The position numbers and the translations under genes were made by a program. Source: Pseudomonadota bacterium (lineage in GTDB: Bacteria > Myxococcota_A > UBA796 > UBA9615). Taken from it: a DNA stretch of 58,754 nucleotides. Under the pieces are notes generated by a model. It saw only the letters and a program-made list of their open reading frames with translations. It made no database searches and was not told the DNA's origin. This document shows positions 45,251 to 54,199 of the stretch, one piece after another (position 1 is the first letter of the stretch; each line of letters opens with the position of its first letter). The stretch lies in the NCBI GenBank assembly GCA_024229515.1, contig JAAESI010000096.1, positions 1 to 58,754 of the forward strand. Reading direction: 5' to 3'.

Positions 45251-46873
45251 ATGATCGCCTTCAGCAACGTGCGCAAGCAGTACGGCAAGCAGGTCCTGTT
45301 CACCGGGGCGAGCTTCCAAATCACCCCGGGCCAGAAGGTCGGCCTGGTGGGCGCCAACGGGTCGGGCAAGACCACCGTGTTCCGCATGCTGGAGGGGACC
45401 GAGGAGGCCGACCGGGGCTCCGTCGGGCGTCCCAAGCGGCTGACCATCGGCGTGTTCCGGCAGGACGTGGGCGACTGGCGTGACGGCACGGTGCTGGAGG
45501 CGGTGATGACCGGCGCGGGCGAGGTCGGCGCATTGGGCGACGAGCTGGCGGAGCTGGAACCCCGCCTCAGCGACGTGGACGCCCCCGACTTCGACGCCGT
45601 GCTCCAGCGGTACAGCGACGTGCAGGAGCGCTTCGCGTCGCTCGGCGGCTACGACCTCGACGCGCGCGCGGCCTCCATCCTCGCCGGGCTCGGCCTGTCG
45701 CAGGAGCAGATCACGGGCCCCATCGCGGCCCTGTCCGGCGGTTGGAAGATGCGCGTCGCGCTCGCCCGGGTGCTGCTCATGGCGCCCGACGTGATGCTCC
45801 TGGACGAGCCCACCAACCACCTCGACATCGAGTCGATCCTCTGGCTCGAAGACTTCCTCCGCGACACCCCCAAGACCGTGGTGATGACCTGCCACGACCG
45901 GGACGTCATGAACCGCGTGGTCGACCGCATCCTCGAGATCGGCGACGGCAAGCTCCGCAGCTACACCGGCAACTACGACTTCTACGAGCAGGCGCGCGCC
46001 GAGGCGGCCGCCCGCCACGAGGCCGAGTGGAAGGCGCAGCAGGCGTTCCTGGCCAAGGAGGAGCGCTTCATCGAGCGGTTCAAGGGCCAGCCCAGCAAGG
46101 CCTCCGCGGTGCAGAGCCGGGCCAAGATGCTGGAGAAGATCGAGCGGGTCGAAGAGCCCCGGAAGATCATCGAGAAGTCCTACACCTTCCCCCCCTGCGC
46201 CCGCTCCGGCGACCGCGTGCTGGAGGTGAAGGGGGTGCGGAAGGCCTTCGGCGACAACGTCGTGCACGACGGCCTCGACCTGCTGATCCAGTGGGGCGAG
46301 CGGTGGGCCGTGATGGGCGAGAGCGGCTCGGGCAAGAGCACCCTGATCAGCATGATGGCCGGGGTGGTCGAGCCGGACGAGGGCTCGGTGCAGCTGGGCG
46401 CGTCCGTCGACATGGCCTGGTTCGCCCAGCACCACGCGGACAACCTCACCGGCCGGGGCTCGGTCCTCGACGAGCTCGCCGCCCGCTTCCCCATGGCGGG
46501 GCAAGGGGCGCTGCGTCAGCTCGCGGGCGGCTTCTCGTTCCGCGGGGACGAAGTCGACAAGCGCGTCTCGGTGCTGTCGGGTGGCGAGAAGACCCGGCTG
46601 GCGCTGGCGATGATGCTGTTCGCGCAGCCCAACCTGCTGCTGCTGGACGAGCCGACGAACCACCTCGACCTCGCCACCAAGAAGGCGCTGCTGACCGCGT
46701 TGTCGGCGTACGAAGGGACGATCGTGTTCGTCAGCCACGACCGCGTGTTCCTGCGCGCGTTGGCGACGAAGGTGCTGGAGCTGCGGCCGGGGGAGGCGTG
46801 GGAGTACCCCGGCACCTACCCCGAGTACGTCGCCTCGACGGGCCGGGCGGCTCCCGGGCTGCGCCCGCTCTGA
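45251..46873 (+). CDS. ABC-F family ATPase
   Basis: The predicted protein has 540 residues with two ABC domains and no membrane segment. The first has GANGSGKT, the signature ALSGGWKMR and MLLDEPTNHLDIES. The second has GESGSGKS, VLSGGEKTRLA and LLLDEPTNHLD. The linker between them is helical and charged (RHEAEWKAQQAFLAKEERF). ABC-F proteins bind the ribosome E site and affect translation; subgroup (EttA, YbiT, Uup or resistance type) cannot be fixed by eye. No Shine-Dalgarno is visible before the ATG at 45251. Confidence 0.93.
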   Translation: MIAFSNVRKQYGKQVLFTGASFQITPGQKVGLVGANGSGKTTVFRMLEGTEEADRGSVGRPKRLTIGVFRQDVGDWRDGTVLEAVMTGAGEVGALGDELAELEPRLSDVDAPDFDAVLQRYSDVQERFASLGGYDLDARAASILAGLGLSQEQITGPIAALSGGWKMRVALARVLLMAPDVMLLDEPTNHLDIESILWLEDFLRDTPKTVVMTCHDRDVMNRVVDRILEIGDGKLRSYTGNYDFYEQARAEAAARHEAEWKAQQAFLAKEERFIERFKGQPSKASAVQSRAKMLEKIERVEEPRKIIEKSYTFPPCARSGDRVLEVKGVRKAFGDNVVHDGLDLLIQWGERWAVMGESGSGKSTLISMMAGVVEPDEGSVQLGASVDMAWFAQHHADNLTGRGSVLDELAARFPMAGQGALRQLAGGFSFRGDEVDKRVSVLSGGEKTRLALAMMLFAQPNLLLLDEPTNHLDLATKKALLTALSAYEGTIVFVSHDRVFLRALATKVLELRPGEAWEYPGTYPEYVASTGRAAPGLRPL

Positions 46874-46874
46874 G

Positions 46875-47399
46875 CTAGAAGACGGCCGACAGCGTGCCCA
46901 TCAGCTCCGCGGTGGTGGTGCCTTCGCGGAACCGCCAGTCGATCCCGCCGTCCATCATGAAGCGCAGCCCGAACTTGCCGTCGAACTTGCGCAGGATGAA
47001 CCCCGCCTGGGGGCCGACGGTCAGGTGCGGCAGCAGCGTGTCGCCCTTTTGCGACATGTGGTGGCCGCCGCCGACGCGCACGCCGATCAGGGGGTGGAAG
47101 ACGGGGATCGGGGGAGCGATGCCCACGTACCCGATGCCGCTCATCTTGAGCGCCTCGTACGACGAGCCGCTGAGCTGGAACTCGCCCCCGCCGTAGAAGA
47201 AGGGAACGTAGCGGCCGCCGCCGACGACGAACCGACCCGTGCGCACGGCTGTGCGCGACTCGAGGTCGACGACGGTCGCTCCGAAACCACCACCGACGTG
47301 GAACCACGGCTTGTTTGCGTCGCCCGCGTGGGCACTTCCGGAGGGCAGCAGCGTCAACAGGGAAGCGACGCAGAAGGAAGCAAGCAGGACTCTCGTCAT
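46875..47399 (-). CDS. Small outer-membrane beta-barrel-like protein
   Basis: The predicted protein has 174 residues from the ATG at 47399. A signal peptide (LLASFCVASLLTLLPSGSAHA) is followed by alternating hydrophobic/Gly-rich strands (WFHVGGGFGATVVDL, RFVVGGGRYVPFFYGGGEF) and a C-terminal Phe (LMGTLSAVF), as in eight-stranded barrels. I do not recognise a specific family. A longer in-frame start at 47678 would run across the divergent neighbour's promoter and lacks a signal. Confidence 0.7.
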   Translation of the reverse strand: MTRVLLASFCVASLLTLLPSGSAHAGDANKPWFHVGGGFGATVVDLESRTAVRTGRFVVGGGRYVPFFYGGGEFQLSGSSYEALKMSGIGYVGIAPPIPVFHPLIGVRVGGGHHMSQKGDTLLPHLTVGPQAGFILRKFDGKFGLRFMMDGGIDWRFREGTTTAELMGTLSAVF

Positions 47400-47516
47400 C
47401 GTGGGGGCTCCGGTGTTCTGCAATCCTGACGTCTCCGCAGTGCCCGGCATTCGCATCACCGGTCGGGCAGACTGAAGCCCGATCGAACCCCCCACCTGTT
47501 TGCACAGTTCACCACC

Positions 47517-48161
47517 ATGACCCGACTGCTCCCCCTGCTCCTCGCCCTGCTGATGCCCGCGCTCGCGCACGCGGATGCGCCTCCCCTGGTGGAGGACACC
47601 CCCGTGGAGGAGCCGGCGCCGCCGCCCCCGGAGGACCCGAACTGGCAGGCGCCCCTGATCAAGGACCTGGGCCATCACCTGGGGGCCTGGGGGGTGTCGA
47701 CGTCGGCGCTCGGCGGGCTCGAGGTCGGCTTCATGCTCTCGGGCCTCAGCTCACCTCCAGGCTGGTTCCAGGGCGCGACCGTGAACCTCATGTTCATCGG
47801 CATCGGCGTGGCCGGGTTCACGACCAACGGCTGGGTGCTCGCGACCCTCAAGCACAAGACCGTCGTGCACCGTCGCGTGTTCGCCCACCACGCGCGTCGC
47901 GCCGCCGTCGGCTGCTTGATCATCGGCAGCGGCCTGCTCCACGCCATGGTCTGGCCGATCCTGCCGGCGCTCGGCTGGGAGGGCTGGTCGCCCGAGGGGA
48001 TGGCGTTCCTGGCGTTCCCCTTCGGCGCGTTCGCCTCCGCCATCACGCTGTTCTACTGGGCGGCGCGGGCCGAGCCCCCGCGGGGCACCCGGGTCGCGAC
48101 CGGGAGGCCGAAGGTCCAGATCGTGGCGGCGGGACCGACCGGGATCACGATCAGGTTCTAA
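47517..48161 (+). CDS. Small membrane protein of unknown function
   Basis: The predicted protein has 214 residues. An N-terminal signal-like helix (LLPLLLALLMPALAHA) precedes a Pro/Glu-rich segment (EEPAPPPPEDP). Hydrophobic segments lie near 65-80, 90-108, 128-150 and 160-178, separated by short basic loops (KHKTVVHRRVFAHHARR). It carries no catalytic motif. Divergent from the beta-barrel gene. Not recognised; probably an inner-membrane protein. Confidence 0.65.
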   Translation: MTRLLPLLLALLMPALAHADAPPLVEDTPVEEPAPPPPEDPNWQAPLIKDLGHHLGAWGVSTSALGGLEVGFMLSGLSSPPGWFQGATVNLMFIGIGVAGFTTNGWVLATLKHKTVVHRRVFAHHARRAAVGCLIIGSGLLHAMVWPILPALGWEGWSPEGMAFLAFPFGAFASAITLFYWAARAEPPRGTRVATGRPKVQIVAAGPTGITIRF

Positions 48162-48221
48162 AGTCCTAAAAGTCATAATTTCGACGTTGCGCCCCTTCCC
48201 GGCGGCGGCCTACCGTGGCGC

Positions 48222-49010
48222 ATGAAGGAGCGTTCGATCAGGTATGTAGGACCCGTTCAGACTCGCAGAGGAAGCCGCGAGGACGCGTCTGCGCGCCCCT
48301 TGGCGCTGCTCGTTGAGGACGACCCGGACGCCGCCGAGATCGGTCGCTACGCCCTCGACATGCTCGGCTGGGAGACGGTGGTCGCCCACAACGGTGAAGA
48401 GGCGCTGTTCGCCCTCGCCAACTGCCCCCCCGATCTCGTGCTCCTGGACATCTGCCTCCCCGACGTCGACGGCGTGGGCGTGCTGCGCGTCGTACGCCGC
48501 CTCGCCTCGACCCAGGACGTGCCGGTAGTGGTCGCCAGCGCCGTGCACCACCGCTCCAGCGAGCAGGCGCGGATGATGCGCGACCTCGGCGCCCCGGACT
48601 TCCTCCGCAAGCCGTTCGGCCTCAGTCAGCTCCGCGGCGCCGTGGAGGCGGCCGTGACGGCGGCCCACGCCCGCCTCCAGTGGAACGAAGATCACAGCGG
48701 CCGCTCGACGCCGCAGAACCCGCACCAGCGCCGCTGCAACGTGCTGTTCGGCGGACGGGCGGTGGAGGTGCTGCTCCGGGTGCGCCGCGAAGGCTGTCTC
48801 GTGCTGCGGTCCTGGGCCGAGCCGCTCCCCGAGGGCGGCGAGGTCGAGCTGGAGATCGCCGACCCCGAGCTGGGCCGGCTGCGGGTCCTGGGTCTCGTCG
48901 AGGACGTGCGCGCCGCCGACACCGGCGCGGGCTGGACCTCACTGCTGCGCCCGCGGATGTCCTACCCCGCGCACGCCTACGCTCAGCTGCTGAGCAAGCT
49001 CCCCGGCTAG
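48222..49010 (+). CDS. Response regulator with PilZ-like C-terminal domain
   Basis: The predicted protein has 262 residues. The receiver (28-148) is complete: acidic VEDDPDAAEI at 31-40, Asp76 in LVLLDICLPDVDG, Ser106 and Lys130 (LRKPF). The C-terminal domain (NVLFGGRAVEVLLRVRREG, PLPEGGEVELEI, RVLGLVEDVR) matches the output part of the two regulators at 10114 and 10833. It is the only one of the three with an intact phosphorylation site and full receiver, so it is the likely functional parent type. The upstream 60 bases include an AT-rich stretch (CCTAAAAGTCATAATT) that may hold its promoter. Confidence 0.85.
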   Translation: MKERSIRYVGPVQTRRGSREDASARPLALLVEDDPDAAEIGRYALDMLGWETVVAHNGEEALFALANCPPDLVLLDICLPDVDGVGVLRVVRRLASTQDVPVVVASAVHHRSSEQARMMRDLGAPDFLRKPFGLSQLRGAVEAAVTAAHARLQWNEDHSGRSTPQNPHQRRCNVLFGGRAVEVLLRVRREGCLVLRSWAEPLPEGGEVELEIADPELGRLRVLGLVEDVRAADTGAGWTSLLRPRMSYPAHAYAQLLSKLPG

Positions 49011-50140
49011 AAGTGCACCTGCGCCTGCGAGCGCAACCGGAAGTCGGTTTCGGCGGGGGCGAGGCTCGTACCGCCGAGGGCCGCGAAGTCCGTGCTCCAC
49101 GTGATGTGACGCTTCCAGAAGAGCACGTGCACGCCCGCGGACAGCTCCTGGCTGACCTCGCCGTCGCCTGAGAGGGACTGCACCCGGCCGTACCGGAACG
49201 CGGGGGCGACCTTCCCGTCGATGAGGTACGCGGCCTGGAAGTGGAGGCCGAGGTGGTCGAAGGCCTGGTCCCTCCAGGCTTCCCCTTCCTGCGCGGTGCT
49301 CAAGTACACGGCGGTCGTGGCGGAGAAGCCCTTCACCTTCACGATCGCGTCGATCTGGGCGCCGAACCAGCCGTCCATCTCGTCGGCGATGTCGAACGAC
49401 ATCTGCGCCGCGCCGGCCAGCGCGAAGCGGAAGCCGCCGCCGGCGAGGTCGAGCTCGTCGTAGCCCTTGATGCCGCCGTGGTTGACCCCCAGCCGGAGGG
49501 TCGTGGTGGGCTGGAACAGGTCCACGGTGTTGCTGAACTTGCCGCCGACTTCGCCTTCTTCGTCGACCTCACCGTGGAACGCGCTCTTGGCGCCCCCGTT
49601 GCTGAACATGAACGCCCACTCCACCGGAGACTTGGTTCCGTTGTGGAGCATCACGCCGAGGTCGTAGCCGGCGCGGAACCCCTTGTCGGTGATCGACCGG
49701 TCGACCAGCGCCTGCTTCTCGTCGCCGGTCCGCTGCGCGCGGCTGAAGGGGCGCTTGAAGTGGCCGGCGCGCACGGACAGCCAGCCCGGCTTGATGGCGT
49801 AGTCCAGGTACATGTACTTCGGGCTGAAACCGCCCTTGCCGAAGTCCATCTCCAGCCGGTACGTGAACTGCTTCGTGAACAGGTGGCCCTTGAAGCCGAC
49901 GCGGAGCCGCTTGAGCTCGAAGTTCGCTTCCGGCTCGCGGGGATCCCCGGCGAGGGACTCGAGGTTGAAGCGGACCTGGATGCGGCCCCGCGGGGCCAGC
50001 TTGAACTTGCCGTCGGGGCTCTGGATGAAGAAGCCCTTGTCCCAGCCGGCGGTCGGCTTGGCTTCGTCGTCGCCGGCGTGGGCGAGGCACGGGACCGCGA
50101 GCAGGGCGGTCAGGATCACGGCAAGGCGGAAGTGCGACAC
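49007..50140 (-). CDS. Phosphate-selective porin O/P-like outer-membrane protein
   Basis: The predicted protein has 377 residues with a signal peptide (LAVILTALLAVPCLAHA). It shows the porin O/P pattern: GFFIQSPDGKFKLAPRGRIQ, then LKRLRVGFKGHLFTKQFTYR and YAIKPGWLSVRAGHFKRPFS. Alternating beta strands follow, ending in the terminal aromatic RSQAQVHF. It forms an outer-membrane channel. Position right after phoR on the same strand (15-base gap) fits phosphate uptake under PhoB control. Its 3' end overlaps the response-regulator gene by four bases. Confidence 0.87.
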   Translation of the reverse strand: MSHFRLAVILTALLAVPCLAHAGDDEAKPTAGWDKGFFIQSPDGKFKLAPRGRIQVRFNLESLAGDPREPEANFELKRLRVGFKGHLFTKQFTYRLEMDFGKGGFSPKYMYLDYAIKPGWLSVRAGHFKRPFSRAQRTGDEKQALVDRSITDKGFRAGYDLGVMLHNGTKSPVEWAFMFSNGGAKSAFHGEVDEEGEVGGKFSNTVDLFQPTTTLRLGVNHGGIKGYDELDLAGGGFRFALAGAAQMSFDIADEMDGWFGAQIDAIVKVKGFSATTAVYLSTAQEGEAWRDQAFDHLGLHFQAAYLIDGKVAPAFRYGRVQSLSGDGEVSQELSAGVHVLFWKRHITWSTDFAALGGTSLAPAETDFRLRSQAQVHF

Positions 50141-50155
50141 GGGGTCTCCTGGATC

Positions 50156-51340
50156 TCAGGTTTCGTGGCCGGGACGGGTGGGCGGCGAATGGGTAGGCAG
50201 TTCTACCCAAAACACGCTTCCGCGGGGGTCCCGGGCCTCGTACCCGACCCGTCCGACCATGGACTCGACGAGGTGTTTGACGATGCTCAAGCCGAGCCCC
50301 GTGCCGCCGGCGTCGCGCGAACGCCCCTTGTCGACCCGGTAGAAGCGCTCGAACAGCCGGGCCCGGTGCTTGGGCGGCACCCCGGGGCCGTCGTCGACGA
50401 CCTCGAATCGCACGACATCACCCTGATCGGAGACGCGCAGATCGACCGTCCCGCCCTCGGGCGTGTACTTGATCGCGTTCTCCAGGAGGTTCAACAGCAC
50501 CTGGTCGAGGGCGTCGGCGTCGGCGGCGACGCGAAGCTGGGGCGAGACCTCCGCGGTGAGCTCGACCCCGCGCGTCTCGGCGGACGCGGCGAGGCCCGCG
50601 GTGACGCCCTGCACGACCGTGGCGACGTCCACTTCGCCGACCTCGATCGTGCGCCGGCCCGCCTCGATCCGGCTCAGGTCGAGCAGGTCCGAGACCAGTC
50701 GGGTGAGGCGGTCGGCGTGGCGGTGAATGCCCTCGACGAACCGCCGCGCGTGCACGGGATCCTCCAGCGCGCTGTCCAACAGGGTCTCGGCGTGGGTCGA
50801 GATGACGGTCACCGGGGTCCGCAGCTCGTGGGACACGTTGGCGACGAAGTCGCGGCGGATCCGCTCGAGGTGGCGCAGGTCGGTGACGTCGCGGATCGAC
50901 AGGACCGTGCCGCGGCCGTAGGGATGGGCGCGGACGTTCAAGCGGCGAGCCCCCAGGTCGAACTCGACCTCCGAGCTGCGGCCCTCGCGGGAGTCGGCGA
51001 GCAGCTCGGCCGCTTCGGGCACCTGCAGCACCTCGACCAGCAGCCGGTCGGAGGGATCCTGAGCCAGCTCCAGCAGCTGCAGGGCGGCGGGGTTGGCGAG
51101 GGCGATGCGTTGTTCGGCCGTGATCGCGAGGATGCCGTCCTCGATGCCCGCCAGCACCGTCCGCAGGCGGTCGGCCTCCTTCGCGAGGTCCCGGGCGGTC
51201 TCCTGGGTGGTCTCGTGAGCCTCCCGGCGGCTGCGGAGTTCCTCGCCCAGCCCTTCCAGGCGCTCCCGGTTGAACGCGGCGGCGACGGCGGCGCCCACGG
51301 CCGCGCAGAGGGCTCCGAAGAGCAGCGGCCCCGGCGTCAT
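50156..51340 (-). CDS. phoR: PhoR-like sensor histidine kinase
   Basis: The predicted protein has 394 residues. One N-terminal membrane helix (about 5-23) and a helical linker precede a PAS-like domain (60-155). The dimerisation domain has His171 in FVANVSHELRTP, followed by the ATPase with NLLENAIKYTP (N box), DDGPGVP (G1), and GGTGLGLSIVKHL (G2). The topology of one short helix plus cytoplasmic PAS is that of PhoR proteins that sense through the Pst/PhoU system rather than a large periplasmic domain. ATG overlaps the phoB stop (ATGA). No pst genes are in the window. Confidence 0.87.
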   Translation of the reverse strand: MTPGPLLFGALCAAVGAAVAAAFNRERLEGLGEELRSRREAHETTQETARDLAKEADRLRTVLAGIEDGILAITAEQRIALANPAALQLLELAQDPSDRLLVEVLQVPEAAELLADSREGRSSEVEFDLGARRLNVRAHPYGRGTVLSIRDVTDLRHLERIRRDFVANVSHELRTPVTVISTHAETLLDSALEDPVHARRFVEGIHRHADRLTRLVSDLLDLSRIEAGRRTIEVGEVDVATVVQGVTAGLAASAETRGVELTAEVSPQLRVAADADALDQVLLNLLENAIKYTPEGGTVDLRVSDQGDVVRFEVVDDGPGVPPKHRARLFERFYRVDKGRSRDAGGTGLGLSIVKHLVESMVGRVGYEARDPRGSVFWVELPTHSPPTRPGHET

Positions 51341-52032
51341 GGGCGGTCGGTGAAGCGGTAGCCCACGCCGCGGATGGTCTCGACGTAGCTTCCGGCCGCG
51401 CCCAGCTTCTGGCGGAGCCGTTTGACGTGGGTGTCCACGGTGCGGGTGTTGGAGTCGCCGCGCACGCCCCAGACCTCCTCGAGGAGCACGTCGCGGGTCT
51501 GCACCCGCCCGCGGCGGGCGAGGAGCATGCTCAGGAGGCGGAACTCCAACGCGGTCAGCTCGATCAGGGCGTCGTCCACCCAGACGCGGTGGGCGTCCTC
51601 ATCGATCCGCAGCCGGCCGAACACCCGGGGGCCGGTGGCGTCGTCGTCGGGGGGGGCGCCGCGGCGGCGGAGCACCGCCTTGACCCGCAGCATCAGCTCG
51701 CGAATCGAGTAGGGCTTGGTGACGTAGTCGTCGGCGCCGAGCTCCAGGCCGATGATGCGGTCGACCTCCTCGGTGCGGGCGGTGACCATGATGACGGGGA
51801 TGTCCCGGGTGGCCGCGTCGGCCCGGATCTGGCGGCAGACGTCCTTGCCGGACATGTCGGGGAGCATCAGATCCAGCAGCACGAGATCGGGCTTCGGGTC
51901 CCGACGAACCAGCTCCAGCGCGCGCGTCCCGGTCAACGCGGCGCGCGTGCCGTAGCCCTCCCGCTGGAGGTTGTATTCGAGCGACGCGACCAGATCGGGC
52001 TCGTCCTCGACGATGAGGATCAGGGTGTCCAC
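51337..52032 (-). CDS. phoB: PhoB-like phosphate response regulator
   Basis: The predicted protein has 231 residues. The receiver has VEDEPD at 8-13, Asp54 in LVLLDLMLPDMSG, Thr84 and Lys106 in YVTKPY. The C-terminal winged helix is of the OmpR/PhoB type (LTALEFRLLSMLLARRGRVQ, RTVDTHVKRLRQKLG, ETIRGVGYRF). The GTG start lies just behind a purine-rich AGGGGG. Coupling with phoR and a porin O/P gene supports the PhoB identity over a generic OmpR member. A Pho-box-like direct repeat sits just upstream. Confidence 0.9.
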   Translation of the reverse strand: MDTLILIVEDEPDLVASLEYNLQREGYGTRAALTGTRALELVRRDPKPDLVLLDLMLPDMSGKDVCRQIRADAATRDIPVIMVTARTEEVDRIIGLELGADDYVTKPYSIRELMLRVKAVLRRRGAPPDDDATGPRVFGRLRIDEDAHRVWVDDALIELTALEFRLLSMLLARRGRVQTRDVLLEEVWGVRGDSNTRTVDTHVKRLRQKLGAAGSYVETIRGVGYRFTDRP

Positions 52033-52053
52033 ACCCCCTACATAGCGCAGGCG

Positions 52054-52071
52054 TGTGACATCGAAGTGACG
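52054..52071 (-). promoter_or_regulatory. Pho-box-like direct repeat upstream of phoB
   Basis: Read in the direction of phoB the sequence is CGTCACTTCGATGTCACA: two half-sites, CGTCACT and TGTCACA, with an exact 11-base period. PhoB boxes consist of CTGTCAT-like 7-mers at that spacing. The box lies about 22 bases before the GTG at 52032, which fits autoregulation of the phoBR-porin operon. Confidence 0.5.
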
Positions 52072-52072
52072 T

Positions 52073-52561
52073 CTAGGGGACGTACTGCAGCGGGCCGTCC
52101 GCTTCCAGCGAGAAGTACGACGGGGTGGGGACCCGGAAGCCGAGGGCCAGGTAGCTCACCCCCAGCAGCAGGTCCGCGCTGCCGGCGTTGAGCGCGACGA
52201 TGGGATCGCGCAGCGGGCTGGCCTTGTACTTGATGAGCAGTCCGGGGCCGTCGTACTCGATGACGGAGAAGTGGCCGAAGGTCTTGGGCACCCCCTTGCG
52301 GGTCATCATCGGGCGCGTCGGAGCGTCGAGCCCGTCCTGCTCCAGGCGCACGTTCCAGCCCCGCAGCCCGCCGGTGTCGGGGTCGCGGTGGAACGTCTTG
52401 ACGAAGGTCTTCCAGACGAGCGCGTCGACCCACGCGGGGAGGCCGAGCGAGGTGCCCTTGTACTGGCGGTCGTCGAGGTCCTGCGGGTCGATGGGGTGGC
52501 CCTCGCGGAGCAGGCGCGCAAGCTCCTTGCGGGGCACGTTCAGCAGGTCGGCGGCGAGCAC
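52073..52561 (-). CDS. Conserved-looking hypothetical protein
   Basis: The predicted protein has 162 residues from a GTG at 52561. The sequence is globular and has no signal peptide or membrane segment. Distinct elements are RQYKGTSLGLPAWVDALVWK, FHRDPDTGGLRGWNVR and KTFGHFSVIEYDGPGLLIKY. I do not recognise a family; the balanced composition and codon use suggest a real cytoplasmic protein. It lies between phoB and a sulfotransferase gene on the opposite strand, with the Pho-box-like repeat immediately at its 3' end. Confidence 0.65.
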   Translation of the reverse strand: MLAADLLNVPRKELARLLREGHPIDPQDLDDRQYKGTSLGLPAWVDALVWKTFVKTFHRDPDTGGLRGWNVRLEQDGLDAPTRPMMTRKGVPKTFGHFSVIEYDGPGLLIKYKASPLRDPIVALNAGSADLLLGVSYLALGFRVPTPSYFSLEADGPLQYVP

Positions 52562-52615
52562 GCGGGCACTCTAACCGGGATCGGGGAGGGGGCCGGCCTG
52601 CTAGAAGGGCTGCTC

Positions 52616-53533
52616 ATGGCCCGCCCTTCCCCGATCAGCCCCCGCCTCGCGCGCCTGCTGGAGCGCCTCCATCGGGGGCTGGGCCGGCTCGATCGGGGCG
52701 TCCACGCGGCCGAGGTGCTCAACGGCGGAGCGGACCTCCGACGCGGCCCCGAGGCCTGGGATGAACTTCGGACTGAGGCCGAGGTCTGCTTCGTGCTGTC
52801 GACGGGGCGGACCGCCACCGCGACCCTGGCGGAGCTCGTCGGCACGAGCGCGCGCATCGCCGCCCACCACGAGCCCGAGCCGCGGCTCGTGACGATGTCG
52901 TACTTGGCGTGGGAGGGGCACGGGGACCCGGCCTTCTGGAGCGAAGCGGTCGGGTTGGCCCGCGATCGCGCCGTGCTCGCCGCCCACCGCACCGGCAAGC
53001 TCTACTTCGAGAGCAGCCACCGCTTGAGCCTCCTGGCGCCCGCGTTGGCCGATCGCTACCCCCGAGCCCGCTTCCTGCTGGTGTCGCGGCGGCCCGAGGA
53101 GTTCATCACCTCCGGGGTACGACGCGGCTTCTACGCGGGGCACCCCTGGGATCACGCCCGTCCGCGGCCGACGGCCGACGATCCGGCGGCGGCGCAGTGG
53201 GAGCAGTGGCCTCCGGAGCGCCGGTGCGCCTGGCTCTGGCGTTCGATCAACGAGCGCTGCCTGGAGTTCGCCGAGACCCTCCCGTCGGACCGCGTCATGA
53301 CCCTGCGATGCGAGGACCTGTTCACGCGGGAGCCCGCCGTGATCGACGCGCTCTTCCGGTTCCTGGGAGCGCAGCCGCCGTCACGCCGCGTCGTGCACAA
53401 GGTGCTGGCCCAGAGGCGGAACTCGCAGGTGGGCACGTTCCCCTGGGGGAGGGAGCCTGACTGGTCGTCGCAGGAGCGGGAGCACGTCCTCGCCGAGCTG
53501 GCGGAGGTGACGGGGCGGCTGGGCCACGCCTGA
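52616..53533 (+). CDS. Sulfotransferase-like protein
   Basis: The predicted protein has 305 residues. The 5'-phosphosulfate loop is FVLSTGRTATATL at about 59-71 (P-loop-like, Arg/Thr variant of the usual RSGTT). The 3'-phosphate segment is RFLLVSRRPEEFITSGVRR at 152-170 with Arg158 and Ser166. It probably moves sulfate from PAPS to a carbohydrate or other acceptor. It has no membrane helix. A divergent unknown gene lies 54 bases upstream; a methyltransferase gene converges at its 3' end with no gap. Confidence 0.75.
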   Translation: MARPSPISPRLARLLERLHRGLGRLDRGVHAAEVLNGGADLRRGPEAWDELRTEAEVCFVLSTGRTATATLAELVGTSARIAAHHEPEPRLVTMSYLAWEGHGDPAFWSEAVGLARDRAVLAAHRTGKLYFESSHRLSLLAPALADRYPRARFLLVSRRPEEFITSGVRRGFYAGHPWDHARPRPTADDPAAAQWEQWPPERRCAWLWRSINERCLEFAETLPSDRVMTLRCEDLFTREPAVIDALFRFLGAQPPSRRVVHKVLAQRRNSQVGTFPWGREPDWSSQEREHVLAELAEVTGRLGHA

Positions 53534-54133
53534 TCAGCGAGCGATGAAGAACCGGTGGTAGGGGTTGGCCTCGTCGCGGAACTCATCGGTGACGGACCAG
53601 CCCGCCCCTTCGAGCACGCCGCGGACCTCTCGGGCGCTGCGTCCGCGGCCGACCTCCCAGCAGTGGGCCGAGTCCGGGCGAAGCCGGCGTTGGGTCAGGC
53701 GCGGCAGGTCGATCCGGAGCGACCGCTTGAGGATGCGCACCCCCGCGAAGGCGGACAGGCCCACGTACCAGTGCACGTCGGGGACCGACATCACGAGTCG
53801 GCCGTGGGTGACCCGGCGGAGCTCCGCGGCGGCCGTCGCGAACGACTCCCAGGGGAGGTGCTCCAGGACCTGGCAGCAGACCGCGACCGCGAAGGTCCCG
53901 TCCTCGAACGGCATCTGCTCCACCGAGGCGGTCACGTCCGGCGCCAGGCCCTGGTCGATGTCCAGGGTGCGGACGTCCTCGCGCCGCGCCCGAAGCTCCC
54001 GCTCCGTCGTACCCGAGCCGATCCCCACGAGCAGGACCGGCCCTTCGGGGCCCGACAGGCTCCACTTCAGCTGGGTCCAGTAGGACGCCCAGCGGGTGGA
54101 GCGCTCGTAGATGGGAAAGGAGAAGGGCGACAC
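53534..54133 (-). CDS. Class I SAM-dependent methyltransferase
   Basis: The predicted protein has 199 residues from the GTG at 54133 (VSPFSFPIYERSTRW); far longer frames upstream are antisense of the GT39-like gene. Motif I is LLVGIGSGTTE at 35-44, the acidic residue ending beta2 is in TLDID, and AVCCQVLEHLPW is the motif 4 region of the Methyltransf_11 group. The C-terminal part (DVHWYVGLSAFAGVRI) is family-like. The substrate is unknown. Neighbouring sulfotransferase and GT39-like genes suggest glycan or lipid modification. Confidence 0.8.
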   Translation of the reverse strand: MSPFSFPIYERSTRWASYWTQLKWSLSGPEGPVLLVGIGSGTTERELRARREDVRTLDIDQGLAPDVTASVEQMPFEDGTFAVAVCCQVLEHLPWESFATAAAELRRVTHGRLVMSVPDVHWYVGLSAFAGVRILKRSLRIDLPRLTQRRLRPDSAHCWEVGRGRSAREVRGVLEGAGWSVTDEFRDEANPYHRFFIAR

Positions 54134-54199
54134 GGTCGGCGATTCTGACCGACCCGACGGCGAAGGGAAAGGGATCGAGCCGCGTGGTATGCCGTCGCC

